DNA from: Sphingomonas cremea
GTDB lineage: Bacteria > Pseudomonadota > Alphaproteobacteria > Sphingomonadales > Sphingomonadaceae
Reading direction: 5' to 3'
Length of the DNA stretch: 64,000 nt
NCBI RefSeq assembly: GCF_021502585.1
Contig: NZ_JAKFGM010000001.1
Coordinates: forward strand, 806,001 to 870,000
In this document: one piece after another, positions 48,661-59,521 of the stretch
How positions within the stretch are numbered: position 1 is the stretch's first letter
How the letters are laid out: each line of letters starts with the position of its first letter
Translations under genes and position numbers: made by a program
Notes under the pieces: generated by a model
The model's input: only the letters and a program-made list of their open reading frames with translations
Databases searched by the model: none
What the model was told of the DNA's origin: nothing

Positions 48661-49487
48661 TCGAGGCTGTCGATTGACGGATCGGCCGCCATCGCGCGCC
48701 TGATCCAGTCGACATAATGGGACTGGTCGATCCGGACGTATACGCCCGGCTTGCCGGCTTGCGCGCACCCTTTGCCCCAGCTGACGATTCCGACCAGCAT
48801 GGGCTCGCCCCAACTCTTGACTAGCGGACCGCCGCTGTCGCCTTTGCAGGCGTCCTTCCCACGCGCTCCCGCGCAAAGCATGTCACCGGTGGTGGTTCCG
48901 CCAAGCGCGGGCTCGCACGGCATCGTCTTTAGGCCGACTTCCAGCAGTTCGCCCGAGTATCGACCGGAGGGTCCCGCCCCCGTCTGTCCCCAGCCGACTA
49001 CGCTAACCGCGACACCAACGCCCAATTCGGGCCCATTATAAAGCTTGATCGTCGAAATCCGCCCGCCTTTCGACTTGTCGGTCTGCCCGTCCGCCGCAAG
49101 GTGGACCAGGGCAATGTCATTTACCTTGCTCTTGTCGTCATAGCGCGCGTGTCGGATCATCCGGTCGATACGGTAGGTCACACCGCCCTCCTCACGCAGG
49201 TCTTGAGCGCCGAGGCGAACTCGATAGCCGTTCTCGATCCGCTTCTTGTTGATGCAATGGGCGGCGGTCAGCACCCAATCGAGCGCAATCAGCGAGCCAC
49301 CGCATTTATGGGCCAGCTCCCATTGAACCTTCCCGCCTTCCCGGTCCTCCGCCGTCCAGTCCTGGTTCGGAGTATAGATTTCGGCCTGCCACGGCGCACC
49401 ATGGGCCAGCGCCGATTCCGGACGTCGCTTCGATTCTGCCGGGGCAGCAAGGACAGCCAGCAAAATAGCAATCGAGATCGTTCGCAT
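48657..49487 (-). CDS. Secreted trypsin-like serine protease (S1 family)
   Basis: A 276-residue exported protease with a signal peptide (ISIAILLAVLAAPAES). The chymotrypsin-fold triad is H77 (VLTAAHCIN), D124 (NDIALVHL) and S218 (CKGDSGGPLV). D212, six residues before the serine, matches the Asp of the trypsin S1 pocket, predicting cleavage after Lys/Arg. Cysteines are placed as in animal trypsins (C62/C78 and others). Such animal-like trypsins are uncommon in bacteria outside predatory or secreted-enzyme sets. It abuts acs upstream and ends against the repeat-peptide gene. Confidence 0.92.
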   Translation of the reverse strand: MRTISIAILLAVLAAPAESKRRPESALAHGAPWQAEIYTPNQDWTAEDREGGKVQWELAHKCGGSLIALDWVLTAAHCINKKRIENGYRVRLGAQDLREEGGVTYRIDRMIRHARYDDKSKVNDIALVHLAADGQTDKSKGGRISTIKLYNGPELGVGVAVSVVGWGQTGAGPSGRYSGELLEVGLKTMPCEPALGGTTTGDMLCAGARGKDACKGDSGGPLVKSWGEPMLVGIVSWGKGCAQAGKPGVYVRIDQSHYVDWIRRAMAADPSIDSLD

Positions 49488-49500
49488 CGTCGATCCCCTG

Positions 49501-51435
<1,935 letters not shown>

Positions 51436-51527
51436 GCCAGCTCCTCCTTGTTCCCATACAGCTTAGCTGCCGTAGCGTCCGTGCAAAGCCCCTCGCACAG
51501 CGCCTCGCGCTCGGCTAGCAATCGCTC

Positions 51528-52529
51528 ATGGCCCTGCTAGTCACCGGTGTCGCCGGCTTTATCGGATCGTCAGTCGCTGCGGCGCTGCTTGCGCGTGGTG
51601 AACAGGTCATCGGCATCGACAATCTCAACGAATATTATGATCCGGCACTGAAGCGCGCGAGGCTGGAACGCTTGGGTGCCGCTCATGGTAATGCGTTCAC
51701 CTTCGAAAAGGTCGACTTCGCTGACCAGGAAGCACTCGAAGCATTTGCCGCGCCGCACCGGTTCGATCGGATCATACACCTCGGCGCGCAGGCAGGCGTG
51801 CGTTATTCCTTGGTCAACCCGCAGGCCTATGTCCGATCAAACCTGATGGGGCAGATCAACATGCTTGAACTGGCCCGCCATCGCGAGGTTGAGCATTTCG
51901 TCTATGCCAGCTCATCTTCGGTTTATGGGGGCAATGAATCACTGCCGTTTCGGGTCGAGGATCGGGTCGACCATCCGATCTCAATCTATGCAGTGACAAA
52001 GAAGGCGGATGAATTGATGGGCGAAAGCTACGCCCATCTATACCGGCTGCCGATGACGGGCCTGCGCTTTTTTACCGTATATGGTCCCTGGGGGCGCCCC
52101 GACATGGCGATGTGGATCTTCACCAAGTCGCTCTATGAAGGCACGCCGCTGCAAATCTTCAACGGCGGCGACATGCGCCGCGACTTTACCTACATCGACG
52201 ATATCGTTCGCGGAGTCCTGTCATGCGTCGACGGCCCGCCGAATGACGACGGCAAGAGGAAGGCCGGGGGCAGCAAGAGCCCGCACGCGATCTACAATAT
52301 CGGCAACCATCGTTCGGAGGAGTTGATGCGGATGGTGTCGTTGCTCGAACAGGCTACAGGCAAGACCGCGGCATTCAACTTTCAGCCAATTCAACCCGGC
52401 GACGTAAAAGACACATATGCCGACATCACCGCCATTCAGCGTGACCATGGCTTCGAGCCCAGTACCACCATCGACGTCGGAATTCCGCGTTTCGTCGAAT
52501 GGTTCAAACAATATCACCATATCGATTGA
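51528..52529 (+). CDS. NAD-dependent UDP-sugar epimerase, probably UDP-glucuronate 4-epimerase
   Basis: A 333-residue extended-SDR enzyme. The NAD motif TGVAGFIGSSVAAALL opens it, with IGIDNLNEYYDPALKRARL (typical of UDP-glucuronate 4-epimerases), SSSSVYG and YAVTKKADELM (catalytic Tyr and Lys), and MTGLRFFTVYGPWGRPDMA. It would supply UDP-galacturonate for lipopolysaccharide or capsule. The nitronate monooxygenase gene starts 9 bases later. Confidence 0.88.
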   Translation: MALLVTGVAGFIGSSVAAALLARGEQVIGIDNLNEYYDPALKRARLERLGAAHGNAFTFEKVDFADQEALEAFAAPHRFDRIIHLGAQAGVRYSLVNPQAYVRSNLMGQINMLELARHREVEHFVYASSSSVYGGNESLPFRVEDRVDHPISIYAVTKKADELMGESYAHLYRLPMTGLRFFTVYGPWGRPDMAMWIFTKSLYEGTPLQIFNGGDMRRDFTYIDDIVRGVLSCVDGPPNDDGKRKAGGSKSPHAIYNIGNHRSEELMRMVSLLEQATGKTAAFNFQPIQPGDVKDTYADITAIQRDHGFEPSTTIDVGIPRFVEWFKQYHHID

Positions 52530-52538
52530 GGAGCTCGG

Positions 52539-53492
52539 ATGCCCGTTCCCGCCATTTTCGATCGGCTGCGCCTGCCCGTCATCGGCGCGCCCTTGTTCAT
52601 CGTCTCCAACCCCGACCTGGTCATCGCCCAGTGCAAGGCCGGAATCGTTGGCAGCTTTCCTTCGCTGAACGCCCGGCCACAGAGTCAGCTCGACGAATGG
52701 ATCCACCAGATCACAGAAGAGCTGACGACATATGATCGGGACCATCCCGATGCGCCGTCGGCGCCTTTTGCAGTCAACCAGATCGTGCATCGTTCGAACG
52801 ACCGGTTCGAGGAAGACATGATAACCTGCGCCAAGTGGAAGGTGCCGATCGTCATCACTTCCCTCGGCGCACGCACGGAGCTCAACGACGCCGTTCATGG
52901 ATGGGGCGGTATCACGCTGCACGACATTATCGACGATCGCTATGCCCGAAAGGCCATCGAAAAGGGCGCGGACGGACTGATCGCGGTGGCGGCAGGGGCC
53001 GGAGGCCATGCCGGCCGCTGGTCGCCGTTCGCGCTGGTTCAGGAAATCCGCAAATGGTTCGATGGCCCGCTGGCCTTGTCCGGGGCGATCGCGACCGGCG
53101 GCGCGGTACTGGCGGCGACCGCAATGGGAGCCGACTTCGCCTATATCGGGTCACCCTTCATCGCCACGCCCGAGGCCCGGGCCACCGACGAATATAAACA
53201 GGGCATCATCGAGAGCGGTGCCGCGGATATCGTAACCTCGGCGCTATTCACCGGCGTCAGCGGCAATTACCTCCGTGCCTCGATCGTTGCCGCAGGTCTC
53301 AATCCCGACGATCTCCCTCAACCCGGCCCCGATGCGATGAATTTCCAGTCTGCGACGGGCGCCAAGGCGTGGCGCGACATTTGGGGTTCGGGCCAGGGCA
53401 TCGGCGTAATCGACAAGGTCGAGCCGGCGTCTGAACTCATTGCTCGGATTGCCCGCGAATATTCGGCGGCGAAGGCCCGAATTTGCGGCTAG
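52539..53492 (+). CDS. Nitronate monooxygenase family flavoprotein
   Basis: A 317-residue TIM-barrel FMN protein of the 2-nitropropane dioxygenase/nitronate monooxygenase family. Segments PVIGAPLFIVSNPDLVIAQC, VAAGAGGHAGRWSPFALVQEI (glycine-rich FMN site with the conserved histidine) and LSGAIATGGAVLAATAMGADFAYIGS are characteristic. It oxidises propionate-3-nitronate or similar nitronates, or acts on an enoyl substrate. GGAG precedes the start. The stop overlaps that of the thioesterase gene (CTAG). Confidence 0.9.
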   Translation: MPVPAIFDRLRLPVIGAPLFIVSNPDLVIAQCKAGIVGSFPSLNARPQSQLDEWIHQITEELTTYDRDHPDAPSAPFAVNQIVHRSNDRFEEDMITCAKWKVPIVITSLGARTELNDAVHGWGGITLHDIIDDRYARKAIEKGADGLIAVAAGAGGHAGRWSPFALVQEIRKWFDGPLALSGAIATGGAVLAATAMGADFAYIGSPFIATPEARATDEYKQGIIESGAADIVTSALFTGVSGNYLRASIVAAGLNPDDLPQPGPDAMNFQSATGAKAWRDIWGSGQGIGVIDKVEPASELIARIAREYSAAKARICG

Positions 53493-53920
53493 GTTAGCGT
53501 TTCGAGCAATTTTCGCCAGGCATCCGGTAGTGCTGCCGGGCGTCGGTTCTCCCGATCCACATAAACGTGGGTGAACTGGCCCTGCGCGCTCGGCTCGGAC
53601 GACCCCGCTGCGAATATTCCGAGGCGATAAGTAACACTTGAAATCCCAAGCCGTTGGACAGCAAGGCCGACATCGACGTCACCGGGAAAGCTGAGCGGGG
53701 TGAAATAGGAACAGCCGGTTTCGACCACGAGGCCGATCTGATCGCCGTGGGCAATGTCTAGCAACCCCTGCGCAACCAGCCACTGGTTCACCGCCGTGTC
53801 GAACCAGTGGTAGTAGACCGTATTGTTGACGTGCCCATAAACGTCATTGTCGGCCCAGCGCGTCGCAATGGTGATGAAGTGACGATAATGCCCCCGCCCG
53901 TGCGGGGTCGGACGGCTCAC
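53489..53920 (-). CDS. Hotdog-fold acyl-CoA thioesterase (YbgC/4-hydroxybenzoyl-CoA type)
   Basis: A 143-residue hotdog thioesterase. The family motif RWADNDVYGHVNNTVYYHWFD carries the catalytic-type aspartate and the conserved VNNxxY. It would hydrolyse short or aromatic acyl-CoA esters. The GTG start lies within the stop of the iron-alcohol dehydrogenase gene (GTGA), suggesting coupled expression and a shared metabolic step. Confidence 0.9.
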   Translation of the reverse strand: MSRPTPHGRGHYRHFITIATRWADNDVYGHVNNTVYYHWFDTAVNQWLVAQGLLDIAHGDQIGLVVETGCSYFTPLSFPGDVDVGLAVQRLGISSVTYRLGIFAAGSSEPSAQGQFTHVYVDRENRRPAALPDAWRKLLETLT

Positions 53921-55062
53921 CAGGCCGCCTCATAGAGGCGACGTGCATCGCTTTCATCGATCGGGCAGGGATTGTTCACCAGCAACCGTTGCTGCTTCAT
54001 CGCTTCCTGAGCCAGCATCGCGATCCCGTCCTCCGAAATTCCATGATCCCGCAGCCGTGGCGCAATTCCACTGGCAATGACCAGCTGATCGAGCCGGTCG
54101 ATCAACGTTGCGCAACGGGCCTGGCTGCCCAGTCCTTCGCATTCGGGAGCAAGGATTGGCGCCAGTTCCGCATACAACTCACGCGCGGATTCGCTGTTAT
54201 GCTGGAGTACGCCTTGCAGCATCAGCGCATTGCTAAGCCCGTGCGGCAGATGATGAATTCCACCCAGCGGATAGGCCAGGGCATGGACGCCGGCGACCGG
54301 CGCATTGGCGAAGGCGAGACCCGCCAGATGCGCACCAAGCAGCATCGCCGAGCGAGCCTCGACATTCCGGGGTTCTTCGATCGCCTTGATCAGATTTGCC
54401 GACAAGAGCCGAAGCGCCTCGCGGGCCAGTGCATCGGACAAAGGATTCTTGAGTCGCGCGGATGTGTATGCCTCCACCGAATGGACAATCGCATCGATCC
54501 CGGTTGCCGCCGTCACATGGGCCGGTAACCCCAAAGTCAGGCTGGCATCGAGCACTGCCCAGTCGGCTACAAGCGGACGCGAGTTTACGGCCAGCTTCAC
54601 GCCACTCTCGCAGGTAATCACCGAAATCGGGGTAGCCTCCGACCCTGTGCCGGCGGTGGTCGGCACCAGCGCGAGGGGCAGTCGCGGGCCCTGGGCGATA
54701 TCGACGCCCCATATTTCATCAAGCACATCGCCCGATCCCAGCAGATAGGCAGTGAGCTTGGCGACATCCATGGGACTACCGCCGCCAAAACCGACGACGT
54801 GGGTGACGTCATGGCGTCGGCCTAGGTCCACAGCGGCAAGCAAGGTTTCCTTGGATGGATCGGCTTCGACCGCGTCGAACAGGAAAATCTCCCGGCCACT
54901 GGCTTCAAGCGACGCACGGCACGCGTCGGTAAGACCGAGCGCCAGAATGTCATGGTCGGTAACGAACAGGCATGGGCCATGGGGCAGGACATCGGCAAGC
55001 TGCGTTGCCGACCCGTCACCAGATATAAGCTTCGGGCCCGGGTAGAAGATAAAGGGTCGCAT
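53917..55062 (-). CDS. Iron-containing alcohol dehydrogenase
   Basis: A 381-residue group III (Fe-type) NAD(P)-dependent dehydrogenase. It has the cofactor site VGFGGGSPMDVAKLTAYLL, PTTAGTGSEATPISVI, and metal ligands in the segments ATGIDAIVHSVEAYTS (Asp, His) and GVHALAYPLGGIHHLPHG (two His). Substrate is unknown; maleylacetate reductases and hydroxyacid dehydrogenases share the fold. The coupled thioesterase gene suggests use in breakdown of a CoA-bound aromatic or hydroxy acid (inference). Confidence 0.92.
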   Translation of the reverse strand: MRPFIFYPGPKLISGDGSATQLADVLPHGPCLFVTDHDILALGLTDACRASLEASGREIFLFDAVEADPSKETLLAAVDLGRRHDVTHVVGFGGGSPMDVAKLTAYLLGSGDVLDEIWGVDIAQGPRLPLALVPTTAGTGSEATPISVITCESGVKLAVNSRPLVADWAVLDASLTLGLPAHVTAATGIDAIVHSVEAYTSARLKNPLSDALAREALRLLSANLIKAIEEPRNVEARSAMLLGAHLAGLAFANAPVAGVHALAYPLGGIHHLPHGLSNALMLQGVLQHNSESARELYAELAPILAPECEGLGSQARCATLIDRLDQLVIASGIAPRLRDHGISEDGIAMLAQEAMKQQRLLVNNPCPIDESDARRLYEAAW

Positions 55063-55083
55063 AATGCCGACGACCCTATGCCG

Positions 55084-55575
55084 TCAGCCGTTGCGGTTCC
55101 AGATGAAGTCGCGTTCCAGGCGGCCCATCAGCGCTCGCGCGGGGCTTGGTAACGGCTCGTCGATCAACTGCCCTTCATCAAGCCGCTGGATGCGCGAATA
55201 TAGATCGGCGCTTGCGTTGATCAGTTTTTGCGCGGCTTCGGGCATCTGCTCGACAACCACTGCATCGCTTTCACTGGCATGGCCGAGCCGCCGCTCGGGG
55301 CGCCGCCCATCGGATGATTTGATTTCGCCGCTCTCAACCGCCCGCTGGGTCAACAACCAGGCGACGATGTGCATGACCCGGGTCGTGACCTTTAGCGATT
55401 CGCATGCGAAGCCGACCCGAGCAAAAGGCTCGAGTGATTGCCGGTCGTCCCGGCCCGCCTCATCGAAATAGGCACGCGCCTCGTCGGCCAGCAGCATCGC
55501 CTCGGTGTAAAGGGCGTCAATCAGGCGCGGAGTGATCCGCGCTTCCAATCCATGCTCGTTGATCGATTCGGTCAT
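55084..55575 (-). CDS. rcdA: DUF1465 protein, RcdA-type regulator of CtrA degradation
   Basis: A 163-residue helical protein of the DUF1465 family, to which Caulobacter RcdA belongs. The family-like core is LIDALYTEAMLLADEARAYF, then VGFACESLKVTTRVMHIVAW. In Caulobacter RcdA is an adaptor that brings CtrA and other substrates to ClpXP via CpdR and PopA. ATG at 55575 (MTESINEHGLEARITPRL) fits family N-termini; the frame is open 23 codons further upstream. clpX and clpP are encoded at 8882-11024 in the same window. Confidence 0.82.
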   Translation of the reverse strand: MTESINEHGLEARITPRLIDALYTEAMLLADEARAYFDEAGRDDRQSLEPFARVGFACESLKVTTRVMHIVAWLLTQRAVESGEIKSSDGRRPERRLGHASESDAVVVEQMPEAAQKLINASADLYSRIQRLDEGQLIDEPLPSPARALMGRLERDFIWNRNG

Positions 55576-55674
55576 CCTGCTGCCAATGTTGCCATGGGTC
55601 GATGTCCGATGAAACGCTTGAGTCGGGCATTCGACAACCCCCAAGCGCGCGGCGTCCCGCGTTCGGACAGCCGA

Positions 55675-55872
55675 TCAGGCGATAATGTCGGGAACGATAC
55701 GGTCCGCGAGCTGCTGAATTTCGTCTTTGAGAGCCAGCTTGCGCTTCTTCATCCGTGCAAGCTCAAGCTGGTCGCAATTGCCCGTCTCGCGCATCCGTTC
55801 AATTTCCTCGTCGAGGCGCCGGTGCTCAACCTTGAGCATGGTCAGCACCTCTCGCGGATCATCGTCATTCAT
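55675..55872 (-). CDS. DUF465 (YdcH) family protein
   Basis: A 65-residue two-helix protein of the DUF465/YdcH family (LKVEHRRLDEEIERMRETGN, then LARMKKRKLALKDEIQQL). The helices form an antiparallel coiled coil. The function is unknown. A second, shorter YdcH gene points the other way 164 bases to the right. Confidence 0.85.
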   Translation of the reverse strand: MNDDDPREVLTMLKVEHRRLDEEIERMRETGNCDQLELARMKKRKLALKDEIQQLADRIVPDIIA

Positions 55873-56036
55873 GTGCTCGTCTTACAGGAAGCTCGCACCA
55901 TCGTCACGCTTCAGCCTGTCAACGGCAAGTCGCATGCTGGACCGGCCAAACTGTTCGTTTTGCTAGCGACAAACGGGCTGATTCGTGATTTATTCACCGA
56001 TCTGTCACGCGTCAGCCAACGAAAGGAAATTGACCG

Positions 56037-56192
56037 ATGGACAAGGCCTATGCCGAGGCAATCGCATCTAAACACGCTTCACTACACGCGATAATCGATG
56101 CCGAAGAGCATCGCCCTCACCCGGACATGGACCTGCTGACACGATTGAAGAAAGAAAAGCTTAGGCTGAAGGACGCGCTGGTCGGACACTAG
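56037..56192 (+). CDS. Second DUF465 (YdcH) family protein
   Basis: A 51-residue protein: MDKAYAEAIASKHASLHAII, an EEHRPHPD turn, then a helix with LLTRLKKEKLRLKDALVGH. The HPD turn followed by LKKEKLRLKD is the most conserved part of the YdcH family, here clearer than in the divergent partner. AAAGGAAA lies 9 bases before the ATG, and a strong terminator follows. Confidence 0.82.
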   Translation: MDKAYAEAIASKHASLHAIIDAEEHRPHPDMDLLTRLKKEKLRLKDALVGH

Positions 56193-56206
56193 CGCGCGTA
56201 GGCCAG

Positions 56207-56246
56207 AAAAAAGGCCGGCGGCTCCTGCGAGCGGCCGGCCTTTTTT
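56207..56246. terminator. Bidirectional rho-independent terminator
   Basis: A 12-bp stem (GGCCGGCGGCTC/GAGCGGCCGGCC, one mismatch) with a CTGC loop, six A on the left and six T on the right, so it can end transcripts from both sides: the YdcH gene on plus and dksA on minus. Confidence 0.9.
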
Positions 56247-56260
56247 ATTCGGATACTCTC

Positions 56261-56725
56261 TTAATCGTCGCGTGAAACGCGCTCAATTCGTTCATGTTTT
56301 TCCTGCGCTTCGAGCGTCATCGTCGCGATCGGACGAGCTTCGAGGCGGGCCAGCGAAATCGGCTCTCCGGTCACTTCGCAATAGCCATATTCGCCATCGT
56401 AAAGCCGACGGACGGCGGCGTCGATCTTAGAGATCAGCTTGCGCTGCCGGTCACGGGTACGAAGCTCGATCGACCAGTCGGTCTCACTCGACGCGCGATC
56501 GGCAATGTCAGGCTCTCGTAGTGAGTCGACCTGAAGCTGCGCCATCGTTGCGCGGCTCTCTTCGACGATCGACTCTTTCCAGTCCCTCAATTTTTGCAGG
56601 AAATAGGCGCGTTGTTCGACGCACATGAATTCTTCGGCATCCGAAGGACTATAGCCCTCCGGCAATATGATTTGATCAAATTGTTCGGAGCCCGATCCAT
56701 ACAGATCAACAAGAGCGGTAGCCAT
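56261..56725 (-). CDS. dksA: RNA polymerase-binding transcription factor DksA (cysteine-poor)
   Basis: DksA binds the RNA polymerase secondary channel and, with ppGpp, adjusts rRNA and stress promoters. The 154-residue protein has the coiled-coil segment EEFMCVEQRAYFLQKLRDW and acidic tip SSETDWSIELRTRDRQRKLI. The zinc-finger region reads YGYCEVTGEPISLARLEARP and keeps one cysteine of the usual four, as in many alphaproteobacterial DksA proteins, so zinc binding is doubtful. It ends on the bidirectional terminator. Confidence 0.93.
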   Translation of the reverse strand: MATALVDLYGSGSEQFDQIILPEGYSPSDAEEFMCVEQRAYFLQKLRDWKESIVEESRATMAQLQVDSLREPDIADRASSETDWSIELRTRDRQRKLISKIDAAVRRLYDGEYGYCEVTGEPISLARLEARPIATMTLEAQEKHERIERVSRDD

Positions 56726-56966
56726 CTAACCCTCCCCGATACAAGCGCCTGCCACTGCCGTGACCGGGCCACCGGTAACGGCCGGAGGCAAATACATTCG
56801 ACTTTCCCGACACTTAGCCGGGTCAATCAGTATCCCCAACGCGCTCATAGTTAAGCGCGGGCGCCTTAACAAGGACTGACCGAGCGCAAATGAATTTAAC
56901 TGTGGATTGTTGCTGATGCGCCGCAGACGGTTGTCCCAGGGCCGCACAATTTGCATAGCGACGTTT

Positions 56967-57737
56967 GTGCGCATCCTCCTGACCAACGATGACGGCATCC
57001 ATGCGCCGGGCTTTACGGTGCTCGAATCCATTGCATCCCGTCTTTCGGAGGACGTCTGGGCAATCGCTCCCGCGGAGGAACAGTCGGGCGCCGGCCATTC
57101 GCTAACGCTTAGCCGTCCAATCCGCATGCGCCGTCATGGCGATCGAAAATTTTCGGTCAGTGGCACACCCACAGACGCCGTGATGATGGCGCTCGCCCAC
57201 ATCATGAAGGACAGCCCACCAGATCTCATCCTGTCCGGCGTCAACCGTGGAGCCAATCTGGCCGAAGATGTCACTTATTCGGGAACCGTCTCGGCGGCGA
57301 TGGAAGGCGCGCTGGCCGGCGTCCGGTCGATCGCCTTGAGCCAGGTTTATGCGCGAGAAGGCATGGGCGACACGGTCCCGTTTGCCGCAGCCGAAGCCTG
57401 GGCGGAACGAGTGATCCGCCCGCTCGCTGACGCGCCGTTCACTCCGGGAACACTGGTAAATGTCAACTTTCCCGCGCTTTCGCCCGATGCGGTAAAGGGC
57501 ATTCGAATCTGCCGACAGGGTATCCGCGACTATGGTCGTTTGCGGATCGTCGAACGAACCGACCCCAGGGGTTATCGCTATTATTGGTTCGGCCTGGCGC
57601 CAACGGTCGAAACGCCTGGGCATGTTACCGACCTGGAAGTCGTTGCGAATGGCTATATCTCGGTGACGCCATTGTTCCTGGACCTGACCCACGAGCCAGG
57701 CCTTGAACATCTGGCCGAGCGCTTCGGAGATGGCTAA
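56967..57737 (+). CDS. surE: 5'/3'-nucleotidase SurE
   Basis: SurE is a metal-dependent phosphatase of nucleoside monophosphates and short polyphosphates. The 256-residue protein opens with RILLTNDDGIHAPG (metal-binding DD), followed by SGAGHSLTL, VSGTPTDAVMMAL, LSGVNRGANLAEDVTYSGTVSAA. GTG at 56967 gives the family N-terminus MRILLTNDDG; an ATG 20 codons earlier gives an Arg-rich leader not seen in the family. The stop shares one base with the ABC transporter start. Confidence 0.93.
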   Translation: MRILLTNDDGIHAPGFTVLESIASRLSEDVWAIAPAEEQSGAGHSLTLSRPIRMRRHGDRKFSVSGTPTDAVMMALAHIMKDSPPDLILSGVNRGANLAEDVTYSGTVSAAMEGALAGVRSIALSQVYAREGMGDTVPFAAAEAWAERVIRPLADAPFTPGTLVNVNFPALSPDAVKGIRICRQGIRDYGRLRIVERTDPRGYRYYWFGLAPTVETPGHVTDLEVVANGYISVTPLFLDLTHEPGLEHLAERFGDG

Positions 57738-59521
57738 TGGCAGCAAGCCTCCGAACCGAGCTCGTATCTCTCTATCGTTCGCTATCGGATAGAAGGCGTC
57801 GGCAACTCGCATCGGTAGGGTTATTGATGCCCGTCACCGCAATTGCCGAAATGGTAATGGTTGCTGCTATCGTGCCATTTCTTGCGCTTCTGGCCGGCTC
57901 GCCGGCGCAATCATCTTGGCCGATTCTATTTCCGCTGCTCGAAGCGATGGCAGGAGTGGCACCTGGCAACATGTTGATTGCCTCGGCAACCCTGTTTGCA
58001 CTTGCGGCGCTGGCCACCGGCCTGTTGCGCCTCGCATTGACCAGGATGAGCCAGGTTTTCGCCTTGGGCATGGGGCATGATTTGGCGGTCGGGATCCAGC
58101 GCCGGCTGCTTCACCAGCCATATCAGTTTCACCTTAGCCAACATTCCAGCGAGCTGTTGTCGTCACTCGACAAGGTCGATCACCTGATTTTCAACCTGGT
58201 GCCGCAGGCGATCCAGGCAATGAGCGCAATGCTCATCACGCTATTGATAGTCATTGTGCTGGTAAGCCTGGATCCGATGACCGCAGCGCTTGCCGTCCTA
58301 CTGGTAGGCGGGCTTTACGGATTGGTTCTGGTTGCAACGCGGCGGCGGCTATCAGTACGCGCCAAGATAGTTGGATCGGCATATCAGCAGCGCCTGAAGG
58401 CGTTACAGGAGAGCCTGGGCGGAATCCGCGACGTGATCCTTGATCAGTCGCAAGATGTTCAACTCGAACGATTTCGAAAGATAGACGAGCGATTCATGCG
58501 CGCCCGCGCCGAGACCGCGTTTTTGGTTTCGGCACCTCGTTTCATGGTCGAAGCGCTAGGGCTCATGCTGATTGCCCTGCTGACAGTGATAATTTCGGGA
58601 CGCCCCGGTGGGTTCCTGGCTGCACTGCCTGTCATTGGGGCAATGGCTTTGGGCGCGCAGCGGCTGTTGCCGCTGATTAACCAGCTCTACTCCGGTTGGG
58701 CCAATCTCACCGCGTCCCGCCCAATCATTGCCGAAGTGGCAGCACTCGCGGGGCTCCCGTTTCAGGAAAGCCACGAACAGCAAAGCGCCCCCATGGCGCT
58801 GATCAACTCCATAAAATTCGATGATGTAAGTTTCCAATATGCCGACCGATCTCGGCCCGCGCTCCACAACCTAAGCCTGACAATCCCAAAGGGCGCACGC
58901 GCTGCAATTGTCGGCCCAACCGGGAGCGGCAAAAGCACGCTTGCCGACCTGCTGATGGGGCTGATCGAGCCCAATGACGGTTGGGTCCGGATCGATGGTG
59001 TGGCGCTGACGGACGAGAGTCTTGGTGCATGGCGCCAGTCAATCGCACATGTGCCGCAGGCCATTTTCTTGGAAGACGCAAGCATCGCCGACAATATTGC
59101 TCGTGGATCGCCCGGGGTTGAGAAGGACATGATGAAGCTGCGCCGATCAGCCGAGACCGCACAACTGGCAGACTTCATCGAATCCTTGCCCGACGGATAT
59201 GAAACGCAAGTCGGAGAACGAGGCGTGCGGCTTTCGGGCGGTCAGCGTCAGAGGCTGGGGCTCGCCCGGGCCATCTACAAAAACGCGCCGGTGCTTGTGC
59301 TCGACGAGGCAACCAATGCGCTCGACGAAGCTACAGAGGCGAGCTTCTTCCGAGCGCTCGATCAGCTCGGTGCTCAAGGCCGCACGATTATCATCGTCGC
59401 TCACCGGAGCTCGACCATCGACGGCTGCGACCTGATTCTTCGACTCGACCAGGGGCGCTTGGTCGTTACTGGCAGTCGCGAGCCATTGTTTGGCGAACAG
59501 GCTTCGGCGGGCAGCTGCTAG
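57737..59521 (+). CDS. ABC exporter, fused permease-ATPase (PglK/MsbA-like flippase)
   Basis: A 594-residue half-transporter with about six membrane helices in the first 310 residues (for example MVMVAAIVPFLALLAG) and an ATPase domain with Walker A GPTGSGKSTLADLL, signature RLSGGQRQRLGLARA, Walker B VLVLDEATNALDE and the H-loop VAHRSS. The arrangement resembles PglK-type flippases of lipid-linked oligosaccharides. The start shares the last base of the surE stop. With asnB and deoxysugar genes next to it, export of a glycan intermediate is likely. It ends convergently on asnB (CTAG). Confidence 0.9.
   Translation: MAASLRTELVSLYRSLSDRRRRQLASVGLLMPVTAIAEMVMVAAIVPFLALLAGSPAQSSWPILFPLLEAMAGVAPGNMLIASATLFALAALATGLLRLALTRMSQVFALGMGHDLAVGIQRRLLHQPYQFHLSQHSSELLSSLDKVDHLIFNLVPQAIQAMSAMLITLLIVIVLVSLDPMTAALAVLLVGGLYGLVLVATRRRLSVRAKIVGSAYQQRLKALQESLGGIRDVILDQSQDVQLERFRKIDERFMRARAETAFLVSAPRFMVEALGLMLIALLTVIISGRPGGFLAALPVIGAMALGAQRLLPLINQLYSGWANLTASRPIIAEVAALAGLPFQESHEQQSAPMALINSIKFDDVSFQYADRSRPALHNLSLTIPKGARAAIVGPTGSGKSTLADLLMGLIEPNDGWVRIDGVALTDESLGAWRQSIAHVPQAIFLEDASIADNIARGSPGVEKDMMKLRRSAETAQLADFIESLPDGYETQVGERGVRLSGGQRQRLGLARAIYKNAPVLVLDEATNALDEATEASFFRALDQLGAQGRTIIIVAHRSSTIDGCDLILRLDQGRLVVTGSREPLFGEQASAGSC

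Noticed and set aside
55438-56094. 218-codon plus-strand frame across rcdA and the YdcH gene
   Set aside because: It is antisense to two recognised genes and spans their spacer; no family resemblance.
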